From Clostridia bacterium (GTDB taxonomy: Bacteria; Bacillota; Clostridia; Christensenellales; Aristaeellaceae): a stretch of DNA of 64,000 bases. The notes below the pieces were generated by a model. The model searched no databases, was not told the DNA's origin, and worked only from the letters and a program-made list of their open reading frames with translations. The stretch lies in assembly GCA_017464305.1 (NCBI GenBank), contig JAFUDS010000005.1, positions 124,001 to 188,000 of the forward strand, read 5' to 3'. The position numbers and the translations under genes were made by a program. Shown piece after piece: positions 42,286-50,518 of the stretch (the stretch's first letter is position 1; each line of letters begins with the position of its first letter).

Positions 42286-43596
42286 TTACAGCTGCTTCAT
42301 CTTTTCCTTCATGATTTCGCAGGCCCGGGCCCGGTGGCTGATGGCGTTCTTTTCTTCCTCGTTCACCTGGGCAAAGGTCTTTCCCAGGGGCTCGTACAGG
42401 AAGAGGGGATCGTATCCGAAGCCTCCATTTCCCCGGCGCTCCCGCAGGATGACCCCGGGGCACTTTCCCTCCGCCAGGATGGGCTCCTGCCCCGGCAGCT
42501 TCAGGGCCAGGGCGCAGACGAAGTTCGCCTCCCGGTCCTCGATCTGCTCCATCTTCCGCAGCAGCAGATCGTTGTTGGCCTCGTCGTCCCCATGGACGCC
42601 GGCATACCGGGCGGAATAGACCCCCGGTTCCCCATTCAGAGCGGTAACCATGAGGCCGCTGTCATCCGCGATGGCGGGCAGGCCCGTGGCGGCGCAAACC
42701 GCCTCCGCCTTGATGATGGCGTTGGCCGCGAAGGTATCCCCTTCCTCCACGATATCCTCCGTAAACCCGGCGGCGCTCATGGGCAGAATGGTGTAATAAT
42801 CCTGGAAGATGTGGCTCAGTTCCTTCAGCTTGTGGGCATTTCCCGTGGCCGCCAGCAGCACCGGCTTGGCGCACAGATGCTTCGCCCGGTCCCCCAGGGC
42901 TTCCCGCTGGGCGGCCATTAGCTCCCGAATGCCCTTTTCGCCATAGGCCAGCAGCTTCTCCAGCTCCTTCCGGCTGAAGGCCCGGCCCTCGCCGGTACCC
43001 TGCAGCTCGATCATCTCTCCCTGCTCGTTCATGACGAAGTTCATATCCACCTGGGCCCGGCTGTCCTCCTGATAGCACAGATCCAGGCTGGGCACGTTCT
43101 CCACGATGCCGGCGGAGATGGCCGCCACCTGATGGCGCAGGGGGGAGGCCAGCAGCTTCCCCTCCTGGATCAGCCGGTCCACGGCACAGGTCAGGGCCAC
43201 CATGGCTCCGGTAATGGAGGCCGTCCGGGTTCCGCCGTCCGCCTCCAGCACGTCGCAGTCCAGGGTGATGGTCCGCTCTCCCAGAGCCTTTAGGTCAATG
43301 GCCTGGCGCAGGGCCCGGCCGATAAGCCGCTGAATCTCCACCCCGCGGCCGTCCTTCTTGATGCCGTCCCGCTTTTTCCGGGTCCCGGTGGAGGCGGGGA
43401 GCATGGCATATTCCGCCGTCACCCAACCTTGGCCCTTTCCCTTCAGGAAGGGGGGCACAACCTCCTCCACGCTGGCGGTGCAAATCACCCTGGTCCCCCC
43501 GGTGGCGATGAGGCAGCTGCCCGCCGCCGTTTTTACAAAATCGGTCTGAATGGAAATCTCCCGCTGCTGGTCCGGCTCTCTTCCGTCAAAACGCAT
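42286..43596 (-). CDS. fused RNase PH and XTP/dITP diphosphatase
   Basis: 436 residues. Residues 1-245 are a full RNase [35 protein letters not shown] near 33, [20 protein letters not shown] near 71, and [17 protein letters not shown] near 115. Residues 246-436 are a full RdgB/Ham1 pyrophosphatase with [11 protein letters not shown] at 250-260, DDSGL near 318 and [11 protein letters not shown] near 393. The first trims tRNA 3' ends with phosphate; the second removes ITP, XTP and dITP. The genes are often adjacent in Bacillota; here no stop lies between them and the linker is only a few residues. Both active sites look intact. Confidence 0.94.
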   Translation of the reverse strand: MRFDGREPDQQREISIQTDFVKTAAGSCLIATGGTRVICTASVEEVVPPFLKGKGQGWVTAEYAMLPASTGTRKKRDGIKKDGRGVEIQRLIGRALRQAIDLKALGERTITLDCDVLEADGGTRTASITGAMVALTCAVDRLIQEGKLLASPLRHQVAAISAGIVENVPSLDLCYQEDSRAQVDMNFVMNEQGEMIELQGTGEGRAFSRKELEKLLAYGEKGIRELMAAQREALGDRAKHLCAKPVLLAATGNAHKLKELSHIFQDYYTILPMSAAGFTEDIVEEGDTFAANAIIKAEAVCAATGLPAIADDSGLMVTALNGEPGVYSARYAGVHGDDEANNDLLLRKMEQIEDREANFVCALALKLPGQEPILAEGKCPGVILRERRGNGGFGYDPLFLYEPLGKTFAQVNEEEKNAISHRARACEIMKEKMKQL

Positions 43597-43723
43597 CTCG
43601 CTTTAATCTCCTCTATTTGTCCTTATCCCGCTTTCGGAACACTTCATTTTATCGAAACCACCATAGCCTGTCAACTTGACTTTTCCCCCTGTTCCAGGTA
43701 CCATGACGGGTAGTTACCTATAT

Positions 43724-43954
43724 CTGTTTCGTCGTATGCGCGCGGGAGATTGCCCAGGGCTCCACCCGTTTTTCACTGAAAACAGTCCACTGGACTGTTT
43801 TCCGGGCGTGAAAAACCCCTCCGGGGCACGCTCTCGCTCCGTTCCAGACGTAGCGGCACAAAGCGGCTGTCTTCGGGCGAGCCCTCGCCACCCACTAAGT
43901 GCCGACGTCTTCCAAGGGCCCCTGAGTGAAACATCCCTTCGCACGACGAAACAG
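43724..43954 (+). repeat. dispersed intergenic element, copy 2
   Basis: Core 43736-43942 has the family ends (TGCGCGCGGGAG and ATCCCTTCGC). The flanks CTGTTTCGTCGT (43724-43735) and ACGACGAAACAG (43943-43954) are a perfect 12-bp inverted repeat. Inside is an extra palindrome, AACAGTCCACTGGACTGTT. It lies in the divergent gap between the rph fusion and ruvC; ruvC starts 35 bp after it. Confidence 0.85.
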
Positions 43955-43988
43955 CGCCGTAATATTGCATAGAAACGAGGCAAACAGA

Positions 43989-44483
43989 TTGATCGTTCTT
44001 GGCATTGACCCGGGATATGCCCTGATGGGATGGGGCGTGGTGGAAAGCGTCGGCAGCCGCATGCGGCTGATTAACTATGGCTGCGTGGAGACGAAGGCTG
44101 GAGTGCCGATGCAAACCCGGCTACGGACGCTGCAGCTGGGGGTTCGGGATCTGCTGCAAATCTACAAACCGGACGACGTAGCCTTTGAGGAGCTGTTTTT
44201 CGCCCGCAATGTGACCACCGCCCTCATGGTGGGCGCGGCCCGCGGCGCCGCCATCATCGCCGCAGCGGAGTATACGGAAAACCTGTACGAATATACCCCC
44301 ATGCAGATCAAGCAGGCCGTTACCGGATACGGCAAGGCGGATAAGAAGCAGGTCCAGCAGATGGTAAAGCTGCTGCTGAAAATGGATACCATCCCCAAGC
44401 CGGATGACGCGGCGGACGCCATCGCCTGCGCCATCACCCATTGCCAAACCGGCCCCGCCAAATCCCAGTTCATGATGAAATAA
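43989..44483 (+). CDS. ruvC: Holliday junction resolvase RuvC
   Basis: 164 residues from TTG at 43989, with GAGG 8 bp upstream; the upstream in-frame ATG is inside repeat DNA. Acidic active-site residues are visible in VLGIDPGYALMGWG near 4, VAFEELFFARN near 66 and KPDDAADAIACAI near 137. It cuts Holliday junctions. Unlike many Bacillota where ruvCAB cluster, it is on the opposite strand, split from ruvA by the rph fusion and a repeat. Confidence 0.93.
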   Translation: MIVLGIDPGYALMGWGVVESVGSRMRLINYGCVETKAGVPMQTRLRTLQLGVRDLLQIYKPDDVAFEELFFARNVTTALMVGAARGAAIIAAAEYTENLYEYTPMQIKQAVTGYGKADKKQVQQMVKLLLKMDTIPKPDDAADAIACAITHCQTGPAKSQFMMK

Positions 44484-44569
44484 TTCGATCTGCCGTCGTA
44501 GTCAATTGCCTCCCTGTCAGGTAGGCAAAAGTTCAATGGCGAACAGCGTCGCCAGGGAGGAGAATCTTC

Positions 44570-47014
44570 TTGAGCACATCGGAAAAAAAGCATGTTTTCA
44601 TCAGCTATAAATCAGATGAGTTCGATACAGCCAATTGGGTTCGGTCTATTCTGGAAACAAATGGCATTTCATGCTGGATGGCTCCCAGGGATATCCCAGG
44701 CGGTTCCAGTTACGCCGCAGAAATACCCGCGGCGATCCGCTCCTGCCGTGTATTCGTTGTCATTCTCTCTCAAAAGGCCCAAGAATCCACTTGGGTACCC
44801 AAAGAACTGGATATCGCCATTAATCATCATAAGATCATCATGCCCTTTATGCTGGAGGATTTCCAACTACGGGATGATTTTAATTTTTACCTGTCAAACG
44901 TACAGCGATACGCAGCTTACGAAAACAAGTCCCGCGCCATGGAGCGAATGATCCGAGAAATCCAGGCGATTCTCGAAGTGTACCCGAACAGCCAACCCAT
45001 CATCCGACAGGAAACATCAAAACAAAACAAGCCCCCGTCTGCCACTCAACAAAAAAGAATCAAACAATGGATCATCATTTCCGCTTGTCTTACGCTGCTC
45101 ATCTGCGGCGGAATATTCGGGCGTTTCGTTCTTTCTCCCACAGGGGAGTCCAGGAGCCATTCGAGAGAAGGAACAGAGCCGGCACAGATGGCCGAAGAAT
45201 CCCTTCCCGCAGACCTGATTGACCAACTGTATCACATCACGGTCATCGCGCCTGAACGTATGACCGTGAAAAATTTCAACACCGCCAAAAAAATACTGAA
45301 CGGTAGAATCGAATTGTTCTCCGACGGAAAATCCTATCAGTTAGAAGAGCAGGAGGATCGATTAGATTTGTTTCTTCCAGTGGATTCCTTTGCCATGGAA
45401 ACCATCGAGACCGCCCTTCGATGCTACATCACCAGAGCGATTAATTTATACATGATAGACAACGCCCTCGACTCCAGGGTAATTCCGATTTCCCGGAATG
45501 ATCTGGCCAGTGTGGCCCTGCACACAGGCACGATTCCTGGAGTAGATGCCGCATCATACGGAGTAACTGATCCAGAATACCAGTACATTACGATGGAACT
45601 AACAGATGATTTTGTTTCAGAAAACAAAGAAACCTATGAAGGATGGGAAGAACTGACCTTTGCGCAGGATGTAGTTGAGTTTCCAGACAGCTATGCTCGA
45701 TACTACACTTTCCCTTCTGGAGACAGCAAAACATTCTATGTGCTGAACAATGATCTGGGCGGAAAATATAGCGAATTGGTTGTCTATAACCTGACGCACG
45801 AGAGTCTTTCTGAAAGCTTCCGGTTTATGGTCGACGCAAACTACCAAGTCACCTGGGAAACAGCTACAGAGCACAAATCCGACTGGGGAACCCTGCAGCG
45901 CGAGTATCAGGAGTTTACAGAAGGAACTATTACATTCACTCTTTCCTCGGGGAACATATCCATGGGCGAACTGATTGACGAGTGCACCGCTTTAAAACTA
46001 CGGCTGGATGTGTTAGGAAATCCATACGCATTTGGACTCAGCAGCTACGGGGATGGCTACCTCATCGCGATAAAAACCAAACCAGACCGAATTAATCAGC
46101 ATATCATCGACCTGATGCGGAAGAGCATCTACCCCAAAGTCCGTTCCTTAACCTATGAAGATCTCGGTCTGAGCGCAAGGAGCGTGATTCTGAAAGAAAA
46201 GGAATCAGGCAAGTATTCGCTGCAACTGGAAGGTCATGGAGCGGATTCTTCTAACAGAGCAAAGCTGCAAGCCACGCTGGCTCTGAGCCAACAGGTAAAC
46301 GAAGAAGTGTATTTCTATATCAATGATCTGCCACTTTTCCCGATGAAAGATGTCCTCTATCATGATGACACCGCTGTCATCGATGTCGCGAATTATTGCT
46401 TTATACGGGATGGCAAGATCACGCTGGAACCAATCACCGCAGAAAATCAATGGTATGTGAATTACATCAAAACACTGCTCGAAACAGAATCCTCCATGAA
46501 AGCCACTCTTTCCTATGACGCAATGCAAATGAACCCCGACAGTCAAGGTATTTTGCCAACTGAGGAAGAACTGTCGCCATCCCTGTACTCCAATGCGTCC
46601 CAATTGGAAAACATCGTCCGTCAAAGTTGGTCCCAGGCCAGCACATCCTATGATTCAGGTTTCCTCTCCGTTTTTCTCCATCTTTCTCTGGATGATCGTT
46701 TTATCAGCCGATCTGTCCATCTAACTGAAGAAATCTTCCATGCGCTGAAAGGAAAAGATCTTTACCTTACAGAAATCGGCTTCTATCTCATTGATGAAGA
46801 GGGCGAAGAGAGAGCCCGCATCTTCCTCCAAAGGTCATATCTTGAACCCCAAGCCACCGGTGAAGTTTTACCCGAGTCTGATACTGACAACTTCCATTAT
46901 TACGGCATTATGAAAAATGGCATGATTGACGATTATCGCCAGCCGATGCTTGATGCATTAGAGGCGTCAGAATTCTATCAAACCCATCGAACGGACTATT
47001 CCGTGATCTACTAA
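44570..47014 (+). CDS. TIR-domain membrane protein with large extracytoplasmic domain
   Basis: 814 residues from TTG at 44570 (AGGGAGGAG 7 bp upstream). Residues 6-135 are a TIR domain: HVFISYKSDEFDTANWV, GISCWMAPRDIPGGSSYA near 32, and STWVPKELDIAINHHKIIMP near 73. Glu79 in WVPKE aligns with the catalytic Glu of NAD-cleaving TIR proteins such as SARM1. One membrane helix (about 166-188, IIISACLTLLICGGIF) is followed by some 620 residues outside. Two stretches there (about 235-270 and 467-505) look alike and faintly like the SecD P1 fold. TIR in front of TM and an ectodomain suggests a receptor with a cytoplasmic NADase. It is AT-richer than its neighbours. Function is inferred. Confidence 0.8.
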   Translation: MSTSEKKHVFISYKSDEFDTANWVRSILETNGISCWMAPRDIPGGSSYAAEIPAAIRSCRVFVVILSQKAQESTWVPKELDIAINHHKIIMPFMLEDFQLRDDFNFYLSNVQRYAAYENKSRAMERMIREIQAILEVYPNSQPIIRQETSKQNKPPSATQQKRIKQWIIISACLTLLICGGIFGRFVLSPTGESRSHSREGTEPAQMAEESLPADLIDQLYHITVIAPERMTVKNFNTAKKILNGRIELFSDGKSYQLEEQEDRLDLFLPVDSFAMETIETALRCYITRAINLYMIDNALDSRVIPISRNDLASVALHTGTIPGVDAASYGVTDPEYQYITMELTDDFVSENKETYEGWEELTFAQDVVEFPDSYARYYTFPSGDSKTFYVLNNDLGGKYSELVVYNLTHESLSESFRFMVDANYQVTWETATEHKSDWGTLQREYQEFTEGTITFTLSSGNISMGELIDECTALKLRLDVLGNPYAFGLSSYGDGYLIAIKTKPDRINQHIIDLMRKSIYPKVRSLTYEDLGLSARSVILKEKESGKYSLQLEGHGADSSNRAKLQATLALSQQVNEEVYFYINDLPLFPMKDVLYHDDTAVIDVANYCFIRDGKITLEPITAENQWYVNYIKTLLETESSMKATLSYDAMQMNPDSQGILPTEEELSPSLYSNASQLENIVRQSWSQASTSYDSGFLSVFLHLSLDDRFISRSVHLTEEIFHALKGKDLYLTEIGFYLIDEEGEERARIFLQRSYLEPQATGEVLPESDTDNFHYYGIMKNGMIDDYRQPMLDALEASEFYQTHRTDYSVIY

Positions 47015-47131
47015 CCTCTTCGATGCTGCGGCCGTCAGCCATGAACGAGTCTCAACCGTTTTGGATTTTACTAAAATCATGACCCTGCTCTGTCCAACCC
47101 TGGTACAGAGCCCGCTGAAAGGAGCCTTATT

Positions 47132-48556
47132 GTGAGCATAAAAGGAAAACAGCTATTCCGCGGATTCCTATTTTCCCTTCCTCTGATCATCGGGACCATC
47201 GGGTTGAAAATCAGCGGTGAATCCCTTTTGAACTCAATGTTTGATACCGTGACCATGTACGCGCTTAACTATGGAACGGAGCCAGTCAACCAGCTGGTGG
47301 AAATTGCGCGGTGGACAGCCCCACTCGCCACAGCGACGGGAATTATTCTGATGATTCAGCCAGTTCTCCGGGCGCTGCACGCAAAATTACTGTCTCTGCG
47401 CAAAGAGTCTATCGCTGTATATGGAGACCCTGCGCTCTTCCATCGTCTCCAGGCAAAGTATCCCGTCATTCAAGGGGATCAGGAATTGTTATCTGCCCAT
47501 ACTTATCTTCTTTTTGGAGAGGAGCAGGAAAATCTGGATTTTTATCAGGAGCATCTTGCAGCCCTATGTAATCATGAAGTTTATCTTCGTTGCGCTTCCC
47601 TTCCTTCTCAAATGATACAAAATCCCCGCTTACATCTGTACAACCCTGAAGAAACAGCTGCCCGACTCTATTGGAAACAGCGGAATTTAATTTCCCTTTT
47701 CCAATCTCATCATTTCACACTTAATATTGTTATCATTGGCTTTGGACGCATCGGAGAAGAACTCCTTTTCTGGGGACTTCAAAACAACATCTTTTCACCA
47801 GATCAATCCATTGCCTATCATGTTTTCGGGGAAGAAAACGGATATCGGCTGCTGCATCCCGGTTTGAACAAGATCAGCGACGCCATACAGTTTTACTCCC
47901 CGGCCTGGTGGGAGCAACTGTCCTTGCTTCAGCAGGCCGATCGAATTATCATCTGCCAACAGGAAAACCAGATACAGACCGTTCAGAAGCTGTTATCCGC
48001 CCTACCCGGTAAGGATCTGGACATCTGGGCCTCACATGTAAAAACTTTCACGCTCTGTGAGGAACAGAAACGGCTCAAATTATTCGACTGGAAAGAAGAA
48101 GCGCTACGCCCCGAATACATTTTTGACGCCACCACCTTATGCCGAGCCAAAGCAATCAGTTTACGATACGCACAGCTCTACAGTCAGAATTCGACCTCTA
48201 CGCTGGATATAGAAACCGAATGGATGAAGCTCAGTTCCTTTGCGCGCTATTCCAACATCAGCAGCGCGGATTATCACGAGATTCGCCTCCGCATGATGCA
48301 ATCCGCAGGTCTTTCCACAGATGGCAGCAACTTGACAAATGATCAGCTCGAACAGCTCAGTGAACTAGAGCACATCCGATGGTGCCGTTTTCATTTCCTG
48401 AACAACTGGAAATACGGAAAGCCCTTGAAAGGCGCGACAAAAGATTCTCTTCTTCGAATTCATCAAGATCTTCTTCCCTACGCTGAACTAAGCGATGCCG
48501 AAAAAGAGAAGGATCGTGAAGCCATCCGTGTGCTTCTGAGTGTGCGAGAATACTAA
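47132..48556 (+). CDS. membrane TrkA-N (RCK-like) protein with C-terminal RyR domain
   Basis: 474 residues from GTG at 47132 (AAAGGAG 7 bp upstream). Two membrane helices lie near 9-26 and 62-83. Then come RCK-like Rossmann units, the second with the dinucleotide loop IIGFGRIGEELLF at 201-213. Residues 405-470 match the bacterial RyR domain: LSELEHIRWCRFHFLNNWKY and DLLPYAELSDAEKEKDREAI. It is a known architecture (2TM-TrkA-N-RyR) of unproven function. RyR domains have been proposed, from comparative genomics, to bind nucleotide-derived ligands. It follows the TIR gene by 117 bp on the same strand, suggesting a pair in which TIR makes and RyR senses a signal. Confidence 0.8.
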   Translation: MSIKGKQLFRGFLFSLPLIIGTIGLKISGESLLNSMFDTVTMYALNYGTEPVNQLVEIARWTAPLATATGIILMIQPVLRALHAKLLSLRKESIAVYGDPALFHRLQAKYPVIQGDQELLSAHTYLLFGEEQENLDFYQEHLAALCNHEVYLRCASLPSQMIQNPRLHLYNPEETAARLYWKQRNLISLFQSHHFTLNIVIIGFGRIGEELLFWGLQNNIFSPDQSIAYHVFGEENGYRLLHPGLNKISDAIQFYSPAWWEQLSLLQQADRIIICQQENQIQTVQKLLSALPGKDLDIWASHVKTFTLCEEQKRLKLFDWKEEALRPEYIFDATTLCRAKAISLRYAQLYSQNSTSTLDIETEWMKLSSFARYSNISSADYHEIRLRMMQSAGLSTDGSNLTNDQLEQLSELEHIRWCRFHFLNNWKYGKPLKGATKDSLLRIHQDLLPYAELSDAEKEKDREAIRVLLSVREY

Positions 48557-48565
48557 GGAACCGCG

Positions 48566-50206
48566 TTATTTCTGCATCATCACTTTCCAGCAATTAAACT
48601 CTGGAATCCTAACATACCGACCCGCGTCTCTGAAGCCTGCTCGGACAATATACTGCGCCAGCTTTTGCGGGCTGTCAATCAGCGATGGATCCGTCAAATA
48701 AACGTAAAAAACACTCAACTTGTCCTTCCGCGCTTGTCGGAACACATGCTGTAATTCCTTTTTTGAACCGCACCTATATTCGTGTATATTATCCGCCCTG
48801 TGAACGTCAGTAATGATCGCCAACTCCGGAGACATATCCCGATTCCATCGGTAATAATAATCCGCCCGATCCAGACCAACCATGCAGTGGCTATATTCCA
48901 ACGGATTCCCTTTTGCATTCTGATCCCATGTGGCATCCAGCGCAGTCCATCTTCCATCAATTTGCACCAAATTCCACAGATGATTTGACGACGCCAGGTC
49001 CCCCTTTTCCTGTCCCGGAAGGTTGCTGCATCCGTACTGATACCTTACCTTCAACCCTGCTAATCCGGCGCACAAATAGAAAGCATCCGCGTACCCATCA
49101 CAGTTTGCTTCTCCGTTCAGCAGCGGTCCTATCGCGCAGTCATCCTCATCCGTTGTCTCATCAATAGTATAAACTGTTCGCCGACCGATGGCCTCGGAAA
49201 TCGCCAGCGCCATATTCCCCTGATGATGAGTCGGTATGCCCTGAAGCAAATCCCGCGCGGCCTGCAAGGTTAATTTTTCACGCACAGAGAGCCTGCTTTC
49301 CTGTTTCATCCTAACTAACTGTAAAATACGAAATCCAGGATAATAGTTCAAGTACCGCAGGCTGACATGCCCCTGAATAGGATTAGTATGCATATGAAAC
49401 ATGCGCACTCCCGCATGCTGAGTCAAGTCCACGCTTCGAGGGATTCTCTTTCCAGCATTGTTTAGAATTCCCTCTTGAAGCTGTTTGATCAGCTGTGGAT
49501 GGCATATAAACTCAATCATCTCCGGAAGCTTTGCCGTTGATTGTTCCACATATTGAATAATACTCTGCAGGCTGTCTAAAACGGGTAGTTTCGCATTTGT
49601 ACTTTGAGCTTTTGAAAAATCTACAGGCTTTTTCTGCTCTTTTCTTGAAGGTTGATACTTTGCCGTTTGTTGGGTTGCAGCGGATCTCTGGTAGGACGGC
49701 TGCTCCTTCGGGCAGCTCACGAAAAGCTTCTCCCCGCTGACACTTTGATAGAAGGATATAGCTGTATATCTGATCATTCCCTGTTCCGGATACAACGTGT
49801 ATTCGCTCCGGATAACCCCCGCTGTCCCTTCCGCCAACCTTATTCCCTGCCAGTTATTCTCCGATATCGCGTCCATCAAGGGTTGGGAAAGCACAATCCG
49901 AAATGTTTCTCCTGTGTTTTTTTCCATATTCCGCAAGGTTTGTATCAATTCTTCTCTGGTTTGAGAGTAAAATACAGGCTCTGCGCAGGGAAACAGCTGA
50001 TGGATTTTCAGATAGCCTTCTTCCACATTGATTCGGGCAAAGGGTTCATATCCAGCCCGTGCTAAAAGGCGAATCAGCGGAAGCCCATTTTCGACCGTCA
50101 TCTGTTTCATCATCAACGGTGGAAGCCGCATATCGATTTCATTCAGCCCTTGCTGGAAACAGGTGCGAAAATACTCCACCATTTCCCTGCTCATGGCTTC
50201 ATCCAT
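48566..50206 (-). CDS. transglutaminase-like cysteine protease-fold protein
   Basis: 546 residues from the ATG at 50206 (GGGGG 8 bp upstream). The transglutaminase core shows the triad Cys369 (GEANCDGYADAF), His409 (SSNHLWNLV) and Asp424 (WTALDATWD). Around it are three similar alpha/beta modules, near 75-160, 205-300 and 485-546 (each with a helix, a hydrophobic strand and a Y/F-rich end). There is no signal peptide or helix, so it is cytoplasmic unless exported otherwise. It may act as a protease or cross-linker. It ends 9 bp from the RyR gene, tail to tail, and shares the AT-rich composition of the island. Confidence 0.82.
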   Translation of the reverse strand: MDEAMSREMVEYFRTCFQQGLNEIDMRLPPLMMKQMTVENGLPLIRLLARAGYEPFARINVEEGYLKIHQLFPCAEPVFYSQTREELIQTLRNMEKNTGETFRIVLSQPLMDAISENNWQGIRLAEGTAGVIRSEYTLYPEQGMIRYTAISFYQSVSGEKLFVSCPKEQPSYQRSAATQQTAKYQPSRKEQKKPVDFSKAQSTNAKLPVLDSLQSIIQYVEQSTAKLPEMIEFICHPQLIKQLQEGILNNAGKRIPRSVDLTQHAGVRMFHMHTNPIQGHVSLRYLNYYPGFRILQLVRMKQESRLSVREKLTLQAARDLLQGIPTHHQGNMALAISEAIGRRTVYTIDETTDEDDCAIGPLLNGEANCDGYADAFYLCAGLAGLKVRYQYGCSNLPGQEKGDLASSNHLWNLVQIDGRWTALDATWDQNAKGNPLEYSHCMVGLDRADYYYRWNRDMSPELAIITDVHRADNIHEYRCGSKKELQHVFRQARKDKLSVFYVYLTDPSLIDSPQKLAQYIVRAGFRDAGRYVRIPEFNCWKVMMQK

Positions 50207-50220
50207 CACCTATTCCCCCT

Positions 50221-50433
50221 TCAGGTCTTCCCCTTGATCCTGTTTTTCTCCGCCTTTTTATCTGAAATCTTACCACCAATCCAAAGAAGAAGGGTGCCGA
50301 GCAGCGCAAGGATGATTCCAGGTAGGATCTCTTTCTCTTCTATCGCGATCAACAGTCCAGACAGCAGAAACCCTGTGCCCAATAGAGACACTACTGTTGC
50401 CAAGAATGAATTTCTGTACCACACTACCTTCAT
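50221..50433 (-). CDS. small two-helix membrane protein
   Basis: 70 residues from the ATG at 50433 (GGGGAGGAC upstream). It has two hydrophobic stretches, about 9-30 (FLATVVSLLGTGFLLSGLLI) and 38-53 (GIILALLGTLLLWIGG), and a basic tail KKAEKNRIKGK. No family is recognised. It lies 14 bp upstream of the transglutaminase-like gene on the same strand, so the two are probably co-transcribed and may act together at the membrane. Confidence 0.6.
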   Translation of the reverse strand: MKVVWYRNSFLATVVSLLGTGFLLSGLLIAIEEKEILPGIILALLGTLLLWIGGKISDKKAEKNRIKGKT

Positions 50434-50518
50434 TTGCGTCCTCCCCATATTCTACGGTACGAAAGCGGAAATTTGATCATCCTCATGAAACGCGACATAG
50501 ACTCGCTCTTGCTTTCAA

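Noticed and set aside
43926-43988. upstream ATG start of ruvC
   Set aside because: It lies within dispersed element copy 2; the TTG at 43989 has a ribosome site and gives the family N-terminus.
44570-47014. classic Thoeris assignment for the TIR gene
   Set aside because: No ThsA-like SLOG/Sir2 gene is adjacent and the TIR protein is membrane-anchored with a large ectodomain, so the known system does not fit.
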